Below, piece by piece: positions 1 to 10,382 of a stretch of DNA of 64,000 bases. A model generated the notes under the pieces. That model had not been told where the DNA came from, ran no database searches, and worked only from the letters and a program-made list of their open reading frames with translations. Within the stretch, counting starts at the first letter, position 1, and each line of letters begins with the position of its first letter. The position numbers and the translations under genes were made by a program. Source of the DNA: Phoronis australis (lineage: Eukaryota > Phoronida > Phoronidae); the NCBI GenBank assembly GCA_002633005.1, contig NMRA01000024.1:387803-451802 (forward strand). The letters are read 5' to 3'.

Positions 1-1546
1 CCAATTTGAAATTTCAGGTTGAAATGATATAGTTTCAGGTAAAAGCAGTTCCGAAAGTCACTAGGGGCACTGTTTTCACATTTTTGTTAGGTTCTCTGTT
101 GAAATTTTAGCTTTGTCATGTGATTGTTTTCAGTTACGAGCAACGAAGAGAAATATATTTACAATTTAACTCACTTAAGTGTTATTGCTGTTATCAAGGG
201 GGAATCCATATCAACTTCTATTATTAATGATAATCAGATGGCCTTTTGCAGTGAACTTGCGCATACAATTAACCTGACCATATTTCCAAATTTCTGGTCT
301 ATCTTAAGACAAAGATGTTTTCAGTAGAAGATATCTTTTTGTTCTATATTAAGATTATTATGTTTGTTTACTGCGCACTACTGAATGTTGTTTGGCAACA
401 TGGTGGGTTCTCATGACACTGTTTTTCAAATATGGAAAATTGGATCAACTTTGTCGCCTGAATATTCTAAATATTTTGGGTTACATGTACATATACAGGA
501 TCTTGATGAGATTTGGCAGATGTGTTCCTGTGAAGCTGAGGACACATGATGTCAATTTTCGGACGGACCCGACTACTGGTGTGCCCCCTAGTGTCAGTTT
601 ATTTTTTACGATTGCCTCTATAGCTTCGTAATTCTCGGATGGATTTTCATGAAATTTGGTAAATAGGTTTCTATTATGAAGGCGACAACACTTTTACACT
701 TTCGGATCTTTTGACGATCTGCGCCAACTGGTGGTCGTTTTTTTAAAAAATTTTGAGTTTGTTTTTTGGCATCCGCCTATCTATCTGCCAAATCGCTTGA
801 AGGATCGTTACGAATATTGGCAGGTGTGTTTCTGATTAAGAGACCGCAGTTGACATTGATTTTCAGGCCTGTTTGACTACTCTGGCGTCCCCTAGTGGAG
901 ATTTTGTTTCATTTTGCGGCCACAGCTGTACCCTTTCCAAGAACTTTTTGAAATTTGGCAGATGTGTCTCAATGGAGTTGACAACTGATAATTAATTTTA
1001 ACAAATGTATTTGTATGAAATTGATAACAGATGACGATGACTTTCGGACAGATCGGACTACTGGTGCGCCCCCTATTGATATTTTTTATTTTTTATGGTT
1101 ACCTATGTATCTTCAAAGGTCCACAACAGATTGATATAAAATTTGTCAGATAGGCATCTGTTAGTGAGGTAATGCTATTGATTCGTTTTCGGATTTATTC
1201 AAGGCATTTTGCATCACCTAGTGACTGTATTTATTGTTTTCAAGTCTGTTTATTGGCGTCCACCCCTCGGACAACCAAGTCACTCTAAGGCTGATTGTGG
1301 AAATTGGCATGAATCCAGATCCCAGATGCAGGCCCTTTGCTTGCCTGTTTAAGTCACTATTGTTTCATGGACAGCAAGTATTCCCTAGTGGAATAGTAAC
1401 TTAACATGTATAATGTTTTTCCAAGATGACCATAAATCTGTGGCTTTACTAATTAAGGCAACTTCAAAAATGGCTGTTTTCCCTTTTAAGGTAAATTCTT
1501 CATTATGAAAATCACTTGCAAAATTGTTTATTTTTTTGTTCTTTAG
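1..1546. other. Upstream/intronic DNA of the PBLD gene, no exon recognised
   Basis: The PBLD gene enters the window already in its C-terminal half, so this stretch should be intron. I looked for the preceding PBLD exon (the part before the substrate-binding C-terminal lobe) and did not find it. Short open frames at 124-327 and 392-631 begin at non-ATG codons and resemble nothing I know. The middle part is filled by a degenerate repeat described separately. Confidence 0.5.
480..1250 (+). repeat. Degenerate 140-180 bp repeat array
   Basis: A recurring motif of the form GGACTACTGGTGCGCCCCC followed by TAGTG occurs in diverged copies near 585, 725, 886, 1068 and 1210, that is every 140-180 bases. 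Between them recur a T-rich block and phrases such as ATGAAATTTGGCAGAT. Related copies lie at 6300-6490 and, weaker, at 11440-11850. It could be an old tandem or interspersed satellite; it has no coding sense that I can see. Confidence 0.55.
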
Positions 1547-1740
1547 ACAACAGTTGGAAGATCTGTCTCCTAAAATTGACATGATGGAATCGGCTCACAA
1601 CACAGGCACGGTCAAGGGTGTCATTGTTACAGTGAAAGGCTCCAAAGAAACTGGGGCCATGGACGCACTGGGAAACACTTACGATTTCCTGTCCAGGTAC
1701 TTTGCACCCTGGAATGGAATTCCTGAAGATCCTGTCACAG
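1547..1740 (+). CDS. PBLD: PBLD exon with the EDPVTG signature
   Basis: Acceptor TTTGTTCTTTAG precedes base 1547; donor GTATGT follows 1740. The exon opens with the last base of a split codon (phase 2 entry) and closes in phase 1. It encodes the segment from QQLEDLSPKIDMM to GIPEDPVTG, containing the RYFAPW motif near the active-site cleft of PhzF-fold proteins. Confidence 0.92.
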
Positions 1741-3560
1741 GTATGTCTGCATGGCGAACACAATGGTATTTGGTTCAGTCCTTTCAAGAGTTCCCACCAT
1801 GCATTTTCTCACTTTTTCAGGTTTCAGTTAGCTAATATGAATCGAATACAATAAAATCTTGCTAAATAGGCACTTTTTATGCCAAATAGGTGCAATGGGT
1901 GGAAGACGGTTGGCCGCTTGACAATCATTTGCAATTTCGGAACACTGCAGGTCAGAAGACAATGACAATATTGGGCGAGAATTGGACAATTATAATGCAG
2001 ACCGACAGGAGAGTGGATATGGGCACTTATACTCAAGTACTTGAAGAATCAGACAATGAATTCGATTTCCCATTTAGCGAACTTTCGTCGGGTTTCAGGC
2101 CGTATGAACTCGACCCACTTGCACGAGAAATGACATTTGTGAGCCACAACCAACTCTACCAAGTGGTGGTCACTACTCACAAAATAGACACTTAATACTT
2201 ACTGACAAAGGCCNNNNNNNNNNNNNNNNNNNNNNNNNNNNNNNNNNNNNNNNNNNNNNNNNNNNNNNNNNNNNNNNNNNNNNNNNNNNNNNNNNNNNNN
2301 NNNNNNNNNNNNNNNNNNNNNNNNNNNNNNNNNNNNNNNNNNNNNNNNNNNNNNNNNNNNNNNNNNNNNNNNNNNNNNNNNNNNNNNNNNNNNNNNNNNN
2401 NNNNNNNNNNNNNNNNNNNNNNNNNNNNNNNNNNNNNNNNNNNNNNNNNNNNNNNNNNNNNNNNNNNNNNNNNNNNNNNNNNNNNNNNNNNNNNNNNNNN
2501 NNNNNNNNNNNNNNNNNNNNNNNNNNNNNNNNNNNNNNGTTTCCACAAACGCACCTTTTCATGTCTGAAAAAGACGGCTCCACGCGGACTTTCTTCACAA
2601 CTTCTCAATATCGCACTGGTAAAACAACAACGGCTGAGGCGGTCTTCCACTCATTGCGTACAAACTCGATAACAGAAAAATATGTTTTTAAAATTTTTAG
2701 ATTGTTTCGTAGCAACAGGTGTGTTAAATGGTATTAAATCTGTTAAGATGTAATAATAAAATTCCTTTTTGAGACACCGGGTCATGGTGGGAACTCTTTC
2801 ACGGATAGTTTTAGGAGTGTGCATTGTGACATTGGTGAAAAGTTATTTCATTGGGTGCTCTGTGATTGCTTAACGTTAATATTGGAAGTGAAAAAGGACA
2901 AAAAACTAACATGGCTGCGCCTTACCCAAGATACCTTTCCCAAGACTTAAGCCTCAATAAACGTGTCCCTGGCTGTTAGTGTTCATTAACAGCTTGCAAA
3001 AGTGTATGATCAAATTGTCATTGTTTTGTAGGATCTGCTCACACAGTTCTTGGTCCTTACTGGGCAGAAGTTTTGGACAAAACAAACATGTATGGTGAGT
3101 GCACCCCACGATATTTGTGTAATTTACGTAAAGCGACTTTTAACCCAACTTCCGTCACAAAACCACACTATTGATCTAGATCAATTGCCATAGTGAAATT
3201 GGCCTCTGCTATTGATGCAGGTAGTGGGCTCTCCCATGTACACCTTCGGGTTCGAGTCCCACTAGGTGACACCTGTTCAACCCTTGAGTCAGGTTTCTAG
3301 CTCCTCAGCTTGGTTTTAACTATGTATTAGTAACGCATAAAAAATGGTTCCAGATGAACAGCGCGGTTGGCCCCACTTGTGTAGCCTGCGCACATCTGGT
3401 ACAACGTGTATCTGACCGCCTGCAATAATTTTTTTTAGCTCGTCAATGCTCCAAACGAGGTGGGGATCTGTTTGTCAAGATGGTGGGCAATGGTAGAGTT
3501 GACGTTGCTGGAAACAGTGCTGTAGTTGTCCGTGGTACTGTGACAATACCAGTGAAATAG
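1547..3560 (+). CDS. PBLD: PBLD-like phenazine biosynthesis-like domain protein, 3' part (gene span, three exons)
   Basis: This is the C-terminal part of a PhzF-fold protein of the animal PBLD (MAWBP) type, a cytosolic, presumably isomerase-like protein whose physiological substrate is not established. Exons are 1547-1740, 3032-3094 and 3439-3560 (stop TAG 3558-3560); all junctions are GT-AG and keep frame (phase 1 at both). The encoded segment is about 126 residues. It carries the family signature RYFAPWNGIPEDPVTG, then GSAHTVLGPYW, then QCSKRGGDL and GRVDVAGNSAVVVRGT, in the order and spacing seen in vertebrate PBLD. That is roughly the last 40-45% of a protein of about 290 residues, so the first exons lie upstream of the window. 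The first intron (1741-3031) holds an N gap and an unexplained open frame. Identification is by recognised motifs; the enzymatic role is inferred from the family only. Confidence 0.92.
1890..2195 (+). CDS. Unidentified open frame in the PBLD intron
   Basis: A 101-codon frame opens immediately after a TAG at 1887-1889 (which could double as a splice acceptor AG) and ends at TAA 2193-2195, 18 bases before an N gap. The first codon is GTG, so it is not a complete ATG-started gene. Composition looks protein-like: VEDGWPLDNHLQFRN, a run of acidic residues, FRPYELDPLAREMTF and a hydrophobic QLYQVVVTT close to the C-terminus. I do not recognise the family. It may be the last exon of a nested gene or a captured or transposon-derived fragment. 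The frame is unrelated to PBLD. Confidence 0.3.
   Translation: MQWVEDGWPLDNHLQFRNTAGQKTMTILGENWTIIMQTDRRVDMGTYTQVLEESDNEFDFPFSELSSGFRPYELDPLAREMTFVSHNQLYQVVVTTHKIDT
2214..2538. other. Assembly gap (325 N)
   Basis: Unsequenced stretch inside the PBLD intron. The open frames reported across it are artefacts of the Ns. Confidence 0.99.
3032..3094 (+). CDS. PBLD: PBLD 63-base exon
   Basis: A 63-base exon between acceptor TTTTGTAG and donor GTGAGT encodes GSAHTVLGPYWAEVLDKTNMY with split codons at both ends. It continues EDPVTG directly into the SAHTVL motif, which fixes the splice sites. Confidence 0.92.
3205..3300 (+). repeat. Probable tRNA-derived SINE fragment
   Basis: The sequence GGGTTCGAGTCCCACTAGG (starting near 3248) is a good RNA polymerase III B box, the T-arm of a tRNA, followed by non-tRNA sequence. 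No convincing A box or cloverleaf lies upstream, so it reads as a truncated SINE or tRNA relic rather than a tRNA gene. Confidence 0.45.
3439..3560 (+). CDS. PBLD: PBLD terminal exon
   Basis: Acceptor T-tract then AG at 3437-3438. The exon encodes ARQCSKRGGDLFVK, then GRVDVAGNSAVVVRGTVT, ending IPVK and TAG. The QCS.RGG and GRVD motifs match the C-terminal strands of the family, and the protein ends where family members normally end. Confidence 0.92.
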
Positions 3561-4248
3561 TTGGACAGATGTAGAGAAGTTGTCAAGAATACTGTGTGTA
3601 AAATGAGTGTTAGTCGGATACAATGGCTCTGCGTGTTGAGAACCAGTTCTCTCCACTGAGTAACAGGCATCTAGTAACTGGTTCTTGTAATGTGGGCACG
3701 TTTTATCCAACTATTGCTTGCAAAAGGTGTTCATAGTCTCCTAGGTTAGTGAATTGCTTTGGGAATTGTAACCGAAAGTGCTTACGATGAAAGTAGGCAA
3801 GTTTTACCTTGAGATCAGTCACCGCACTTGGACAATATGCAATTTCTGTATTCATCTGTGGTCACATACTAGAAAGGGTACAGCGTGCGAAGCCCATTTT
3901 TTCATGTTCACACGGTAGTTGTTAGCTCAGGGTTAATCAGCTGTTAAACCAGGCAGTTTTTTGCATAATATGTCACTGGCAAATATCTGCGGGCAGGTCG
4001 GACAGAACTTACTTTGAGAAAAGTAGAAGACAGCTGTTGATTTATTTAAACTGATATCACCTAGTGTCAGTTGTATGAACTAATGAAACAATGGATAACA
4101 GGTGTCCAGATAATGGTTGTTGAATGATGTTATTGATACGGAGCTGGAATCCAGCGTATTTATTAGATAACCTGTGAAGTTGTAAGTGACTCGCCCCAAT
4201 GCAATAAGTTCTGGTGTGATACATCAAATAAAGACAGAAAAATCAGGA

Positions 4249-4324
4249 ACCCCTACTGGGAATCGAACCAAAGGTCTCTAGATTGTCAGTCTAGTGCTCT
4301 TACCACCGTGCTACTGAGGACCCC
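4249..4324 (-). repeat. tRNA-like sequence (tRNA-derived SINE head or tRNA pseudogene)
   Basis: On the minus strand the sequence begins GGGGTCCTCAGTAGC, includes an A-box-like TAGCACGGTGG, an intact 5-bp anticodon stem (CTAGA/TCTAG) with loop CTGACAA, and the B box GGTTCGATTCC. The loop would place GAC as anticodon (valine). However, the 3' side (AGTAGGGGTT) cannot pair with the 5' acceptor strand, so this is not a functional tRNA by sequence. It is more likely the polymerase III head of a SINE or a decayed tRNA copy. Confidence 0.6.
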
Positions 4325-4736
4325 ATGTCTGTGCAGTTACTGTTTGCTGTCAACTGTTGTGCCATCCATCCCATGAGTGGCATTTCGTCGTTTTCACACG
4401 AGATTTGGACAATTATATCATTCTTGAGCTGTATTTTATGAAGAGTGAAGATGAAGATCTGCATAGTTAGTCAACCGCACGGTGTGAACTAAGAAAATCT
4501 TTTGGTAGACACATGTGTGTAGTCTTGGGATTTTGATGATGTCACAAAGACCATGGTGTGATCCATAATAAAATCTCATTGCGGACTTCTCATTTTTATG
4601 TTCTCACTTATTTATATGTGGCCGCATTATGCCACCCTCTGAATGCATACATGTCGTTATTTTTCTGTTCTAGTCTACTTTGTTCAACATTGGGAAATCT
4701 AAATGGATGAAACGGTAGATAGGGGTCTTGGTAGTT

Positions 4737-4762
4737 TGCTTACATATTGAAGTATGTAAGCA
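4737..4762. repeat. Perfect hairpin, 10-bp arms
   Basis: TGCTTACATA, six-base loop TTGAAG, then TATGTAAGCA. The arms are perfectly complementary. No adjacent gene or T-run suggests a terminator or processing role. Confidence 0.6.
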
Positions 4763-5323
4763 TTACTGGGGAGATGTTATGAGAACTAAACCAAAGTGGA
4801 TGAGTTTTCTCACTAGATCTGTATACGACATTCAGCCAACACACGCACACCTGATGACTTGGGACAAGGGGATTGACCCATAGTGTTTTCTGAATGATAC
4901 CTCTATAGCCACAATGCAACATTCTGATCCATTTCCAATATGGTGCGGTTGCAACTCGGGTATTCCTGCAACTGCTTTCCTTGCATGGAATGCTCATTTG
5001 GAGACACAGCCAAGTGTTGCGAGTGGTCGAAAGAAACCTGGAGGAAGCTATGTAGGAACTTTAAAATCAGCCCATACCTAAATAAGGACATTGTATTAGT
5101 CCTCGTTTCAGTTTACTATAACTTAACCATTCTCAAGACAAATGTTCTTGAACAATACTCCAGTCAAGTATCACCGGAGAACAGTTTGCACAAGTATACA
5201 CATCAAAATGGTCGCTCTCTCTCTCCGCACAATGCGTTTGTGATGGAGTGTCGGTGGCATGGATCCACTTGTGCAGGCTTCCTGAGATGTGCGTAGGGGT
5301 ATGTGGTGATGCGGCTCTCCTGT

Positions 5324-5497
5324 GGGATTGTCAGTGCTGTATAGTGGGGCGTAGGCGCACGCAGGCGCAGCCAACCACCTTTTGACATTTGAACGTAGCG
5401 CTTACGCACCGTAAGTAACGTTCAGTGCTCAAGGTGATGCGATGGGCTCTGTGCGCCTACTTACCTCTAATTTTACCACTACAGCACTGGAGATTGT
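5324..5497. mobile_element. hAT-like MITE, copy 1 (with target-site duplications)
   Basis: A 158-bp element (5332-5489) begins CAGTGCTGTA and ends in the complement TACAGCACTG. It is flanked by near-identical 8-mers, GGGATTGT (5324-5331) and GAGATTGT (5490-5497). The 8-bp duplication and the CAG terminus fit the hAT superfamily. An inverted relative lies at 14623-14783. The interior contains several GTAGGCGC-type words. Non-coding. Confidence 0.8.
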
Positions 5498-5635
5498 GTG
5501 TGATATGCCGGCTCTACACGTCATGGGTCAAGACACCAACACCAACGCCCATTATGTCCATTTGATGATAATTGAACAGAATTAATTTCTTTTACACCTT
5601 TGTGAAATAGAAATTATTTTTAACTCTAAACTAAT

Positions 5636-5850
5636 TGATCAAAACCGACTTGATGAGTGAAAATGGATTGATGAATATGAAAACGAACCTAACAAGCAAA
5701 ATGGGCATAATTTGTGTCAAAATGGATGTAATGATTCAAAATGAACATAATGGGTCAAGACTCTCCGACCCATTACTTCCTGTAAAGGAAAGGGTTATCA
5801 AAATGGGAATTAATGACCGTTTTCTTTCCGTTAGTGGTATGCTGGACTCC
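5636..5850 (+). repeat. Degenerate ~20-bp AAAATGG-type repeats
   Basis: Phrases such as AAAATGGATTGATGA, AAATGGGCATAATTTG, AAAATGGATGTAATG and AAAATGAACATAATGGG recur about every 20 bases. It is imperfect and could be a decayed minisatellite. The open frames across it are probably a by-product of the repeat. Confidence 0.35.
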
Positions 5851-6299
5851 ACTGAATCCCACCGTGACTGAAGAAGGCGGGAAAGGCTTTTTCGGGAACC
5901 GTGTTGGGCCCTTTTTGTGATCATGATTCGGGAATTCGGGCAAAAAATACCGTGTTTCGTCAATGGAGATCTATTGGGACTGGGATCGAAACATATTTGA
6001 CATCAGGAATCGGGAGAAGGGTAAAAAACGAACTGAAAAATCCTAGAATCCAGGAATGGAAAGTAGTAAGTCGGCCACCCGGCGGAGATAATATCCTTAG
6101 CTTTCCGATCCGGGTTTATTATCTTTCTAAAACTTGGCGTGTACTCAGTGTGAAGAGGACGGTTACGCTGACAACTTCGATTACTGTGGGCCCTCCTATT
6201 TGTTTTGTTTTGCGGCCATTGCTGTATCTCCGTCCTAAACCCACTAGCTGCAGGATCTTTATTAAATTCTTCTTAGTAAGTGTATTTATATGAAGCTAA

Positions 6300-6490
6300 C
6301 ATAGACGACGACTTTGAGGCGCCGGACGCTGTGTCCTCTAGTGGCAATTTCATTTTCCGCTTTCTCTGAGGTTCCCTGACAGATTTTTATGAAATTCTCT
6401 TGGTGAATAGCGTTCTATAAAGAAGCGATGGCACGTTCCGTTTTCATCGGATGGATTGGACGTGTTGCGCCATCTAGTGGCCATTTTTAT
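6300..6490 (+). repeat. Two further copies of the 140-180 bp degenerate repeat
   Basis: GTGTCCTCTAGTGGCAATTT and TTGCGCCATCTAGTGGCCAT lie about 135 bases apart with ATTTTTATGAAATTCTCTTG between them, matching the phrases at 480-1250. Confidence 0.5.
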
Positions 6491-7809
6491 GATAGAAATG
6501 AACAACTCTAGAAGTACATCGTTTGCGGTGCATTCGTGGGCGCATTTCAACGCTCTGCGTTGCTCTTGTTCAGTAATTGGCCTTCATTTTGCGCTTGTGG
6601 GTCTCTAACGCTCAAGCCAAACACAATTGTCTTTCACACACGTGATTTTGCGTTATCTTGTTTGGTCGTAAGACACTTGGTCCACGGAACACACTCCTGA
6701 CCGAACCCAGTGATTACTGGGTTGAAGCCTTACAACCTGCTGGACCTTCCCAAGGCAAGAAATCATTTCTCATTAAGTGGCAATTTTACTTAGATCAATT
6801 TAATAACGGGTGGGTGGTCTAAATAGAATGATTTTTCACAGAAGGCTGGTTTGTAGCACCGTTAATCAGTGAACTAATTTAGCTATTAGGCTTACTGGCT
6901 TATCTAGCATGTCAGAATTAGGGGGCCCGACCCATTTAAGGCCATGAAACACATCCCGTGTGCTTTGATGAACATGACTCGTCACCGTGATTGACCAAAA
7001 ACAGATGATCGATTAGGCGAGACCTGGCGAGATACGACGTAGTCGCTTTATTTGGTAGATACGAACATGCAGTCAATATGTTGTTGATGAAAGCGATGCA
7101 GTTGATCAGAGAACTTAGTTTCTGAACTTTCCGAAGATTACAGAAGCGGATGACTAGTCAGCTTGGGTTGCACGTTGTCACAGTAATGGCCTCTTCTAGC
7201 AAGAGACACCTCGCTTGCTAAAACAGAAATCACGACGACTACGTGCTAGCGTCACCAGACGGCTGTTTCGTCCCTAGGCTACGACTTTACCTGGTGGAGG
7301 GTTTTGTCCATAAAGCGATTTGGCCATATTTTAGACCGCACGATCTTATTTGTTTGCGTTTTTTAACATTTGAAACTTACTCTTGATTACCTCAGTTTGT
7401 GTAATTTATATTTATTTGATTGCTGTTCAAAGAAGTTTTGTTGCATGGCGTTCCTTAATTCCTTCGTGAGATACGAAAATAGATGCGCAGTTGTCCAAAA
7501 CACAGCGTTCTCCATGAGTTTTATGGTGCCCTCGTAGTTATTGACGCTTAGTGTCCTGGAGTGAATATAATAATACGTGTGCCGTGTCGTGATGATGTGT
7601 TGATGTTGTCACGGTGAATTGTGCCCCGCAACGTCTGTTATGGATCCATCTACACCGCTTTGACATTAGCCTACATCCGGTTCAGCTCTTTTTTGATTGA
7701 CCTATTTACAACCAGATGTCATTTTTTGCTTTAGACTCACTGCAATGCAGGATAACGATGTGAACGTTGACTGCGCGTGCTCTGGCGAACAGATTGCATT
7801 CACCAGATG

Positions 7810-8071
7810 TAGTCGGTGGGCCAGATCTCATAGCGTTCATCCTTGTGAGTACTGTTGTTTTTACAAATATAAGTTTACTAAGCTCTTTGGTGATTATTAG
7901 GTAACTTCAAACTCAAATTTCTCAAAAATGTGCAACTTTATATGTGGGAACTTTTTAGATTTTGAAAACACTCTAATAAATGAACTAAAAAACACCAAAA
8001 TAAAATTGCCCCCCTAAAGTACTCACAAAAACCATTTTCTAGAGGCCCTACAAAATCTGGCCCACCGACTA
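7810..8071. mobile_element. Short inverted-repeat element with TA ends
   Basis: TAGTCGGTGGGCCAGAT (7810-7826) is repeated as its exact complement at 8055-8071, with weaker pairing further in. Both ends carry TA, as would be left by a Tc1/mariner-type insertion into TA. The 262-bp segment has no coding capacity; superfamily assignment is tentative. Confidence 0.5.
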
Positions 8072-9014
8072 ATGGCGAATCGTCTCCTAGTGAACTCCAA
8101 ACATGTGGAAATATACATTTCAAGTCGTGAGTTCGCTCATCAATAGGCCTACTTCGGTAAAGAGACAATTTACGAGAAAGGGAAGGATGGGAACTTATCA
8201 AAAGCAGAAAATGTTCGCTTGACGTTGCTTTTGATGTCGGATATTACAAGGCAATGACAGCAGGTAGTTACAAGTGCAGGCTATCTGACCCGCCACCATT
8301 ACGAACAGACTGTGTGAAGTCACTGCCAGTGTTGTATGCGCGATGTGATTATTGTAATACACGGTAGCCAGTGTGGATGTATAAGAAATAACGGGGGTGC
8401 CATCGCACTGTTCTAAGGAAAACGTCGACATAAGCCCTAAAACGGCATGCCGACGGCGTTTTTCACTTGATCGTACCCCGTCCTAAACCACCTATGCTAT
8501 TCTTCATACCCATTTTCTTTGACTCCAGTTGGCGTTCTCTTTATAAAAGAAAAACGATAGCGTTATTAATAGTGTCATTACTTCGAACATGACAGCGTAT
8601 GTGATTTACTGACGTCTTAATTCACTTTCGCTAAATACCATTTTCCTGTCCAGATCGATTTTGATATTGTCGCGCATGTTCAGGACTGACCTGTTGTGTA
8701 AAGTTCACGTGCCCTTGCAGCAGCAGTGACCTTACAGTAAGTGTTCATGTTAGGTTTACCAAAAATTGATGCCTTTCATAATTATTTCTAATAAACCAAA
8801 ATTCTGGGCGACATTGTTATGATAGACGGTAAAATGTAAATTTGCTTCTGTCGCAAACTACAACCTTCCTATTTCGCAGTGTTCTGGAGACAAGATTTAA
8901 GACGAATGCAGGTTCGTCTTGGGCTCACACTCGAAAATTTTACTGATCATTCTACGGATTCGAGTACAAATTTGTAAGTTCGCTCAAAGCACATGACAAA
9001 CTAATGGCCAACCC
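8072..9014. other. Gene-free stretch with a dispersed repeat
   Basis: About 8148-8270 resembles 58900-59020: shared order of GTTCGGTAAAGAG, TTATCAAAAGCAGA and TTGCTTTTGATGTCGGATATT (the last in diverged form, in the calpain intron). This is a dispersed repeat of unknown class. Nothing else recognised. Confidence 0.4.
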
Positions 9015-10382
9015 TTAAAGGAGAATGCCATCTGATTTATTTCGTTTTTTATCGCCATGATTTGGTCTATATCCATATCACCTCGTACTTTTATACGGCC
9101 GACCTCACCTCGCCGAGAGGTGTCGTGTTAACCTGCTAGGAAGACGAGTACACGGCGCCGCGACGTCAGTGGTTCTTCAGCTGAGTGTGTACCGCTTCGG
9201 TGTGGCGTATAGTTCCTGCTTGTGCGAATCATGAAGCTGCGAGGAAAGCGTTATATCGTTTTTTCGATTTTCTTGAGAACCCGAAATGCTTCGAATGTGG
9301 TTTACAGCAGCAATGAATGAAAGGCACGCCGTCAATACCAAATATGAGACGTGAACTATCTCCATGTCTGTGGCCGGTATTGTTCTGTTTCAAAATGAAT
9401 TATTCTCACCCTAACCAATATTTAATAAAACTGAAACGAAGTTTCCCTAAAGAATGTCGCATTATACACCATTTGTAATGCCTTTGGAGTGTTCTTGAGT
9501 GCGAATGTTTTGAGAAACTAACAATGAAAAAACCATACTGCGTTACCGATGCAATAAAACCGAGTACCCGAGACCGTGTGAGGCGCATGCTGATTCAGAG
9601 TTTGATGTTGTGGAACATTAACTCGATTTTATATGCTATGGTCAGAAGTTATAATTGAATCTTTATTTAGATATATACACATTATTCGAGTAATTATTAT
9701 TGCACACCTTTTGCCCTAGCTGTGGGGTTCTGTAGAAGGGGAACCTGGCTTCGCGGCCCCTACGTGTTAGTAGATTTGCAATTTTGCGACATTTTTACAA
9801 AAATATTCACGTTCGCATTATTTCTTTGGTTCACTAGTCTAGTCTTTTCGTGACTGAAAGGTTAATTTTCAACTTGAGCATCCGACTTACCCGGCTGGTT
9901 TATGTTCGTGATGTCTCAACTGAGTTCGGGCGCCGGCGTTTTGTGCGTTTGGCTATGTTCTCCTGTCTGTATTTCACGGAAGTATAAATCTAGTTTATCA
10001 CCGAACAGACCCTAACTTTCCGCGACCGATCTCCGTAAGTTAGCCTACCGAACTTTGTCGGTTACGGTACGTTCAAAATTTGAGCGAAATAAAACACGTT
10101 AAACCCGTTTGTTTAAAAACTCAATGTATTTGTAAGGTTTTGCATCGAATTTTGCAGATTTATTTGTGTAAAGTGGTGAAGTCAAGTGATAAGCTGACAT
10201 CAGTAAGCATGTTGTGAGCTGCTGAACAGACTGTGTTAGAACCTATGACGTCATTGGTTAATTTGAGCACCTGCGTCTGCCGTCAGGTGTTAGGTAAAAG
10301 AACTGAACTTGCTGTTATCGAGTACAACTACTTGATCTAAATTGATACAAAATACGTTGTTTTTAGTGGCATTCTCCTTTAA
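9015..10382. mobile_element. TTAA-flanked non-autonomous DNA transposon, ~1.36 kb
   Basis: The left end reads TTAA then AGGAGAATGCCA; the right end reads TGGCATTCTCCT then TTAA (10379-10382). Exact 12-bp terminal inverted repeats next to TTAA on both sides are the signature of elements that insert into TTAA (piggyBac, Kolobok and relatives). No transposase frame was recognised inside. A diverged relative is at about 11912-13779, sharing the left-end block around TTTCGTTTTTT, a CGCGTTAATCTG / GTGTTAACCTG phrase and a right-end block containing GGTAAAAGAACTGAAC. Confidence 0.65.

Larger units (their letters stand above)
3561..5331. other. Intergenic DNA 3' of PBLD
   Basis: No gene recognised. 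Contains the tRNA-like sequence at 4249-4324, a perfect hairpin at 4737-4762 and possible polyadenylation signals (AATAAA at 4228 and near 4568). Open frames here are short and unlike known proteins. Confidence 0.5.
5498..7811. other. Gene-free stretch
   Basis: Holds the ~20-bp degenerate repeat and, at 6300-6490, two more copies of the 140-180 bp repeat (CTCTAGTGG near 6335 and CATCTAGTGG near 6470). No exon with convincing splice sites and protein similarity was found. Confidence 0.45.

Noticed and set aside
2173-2650. Minus-strand open frames across the N gap
   Set aside because: They consist almost wholly of undetermined residues; the same applies to frames at 30377-30887 and 46475-46669.
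7733-7846. Possible exon with acceptor TTTTTTGCTTTAG and donor GTGAGT
   Set aside because: It overlaps the end of the inverted-repeat element at 7810-8071, the peptide matches nothing, and no partner exon was found.
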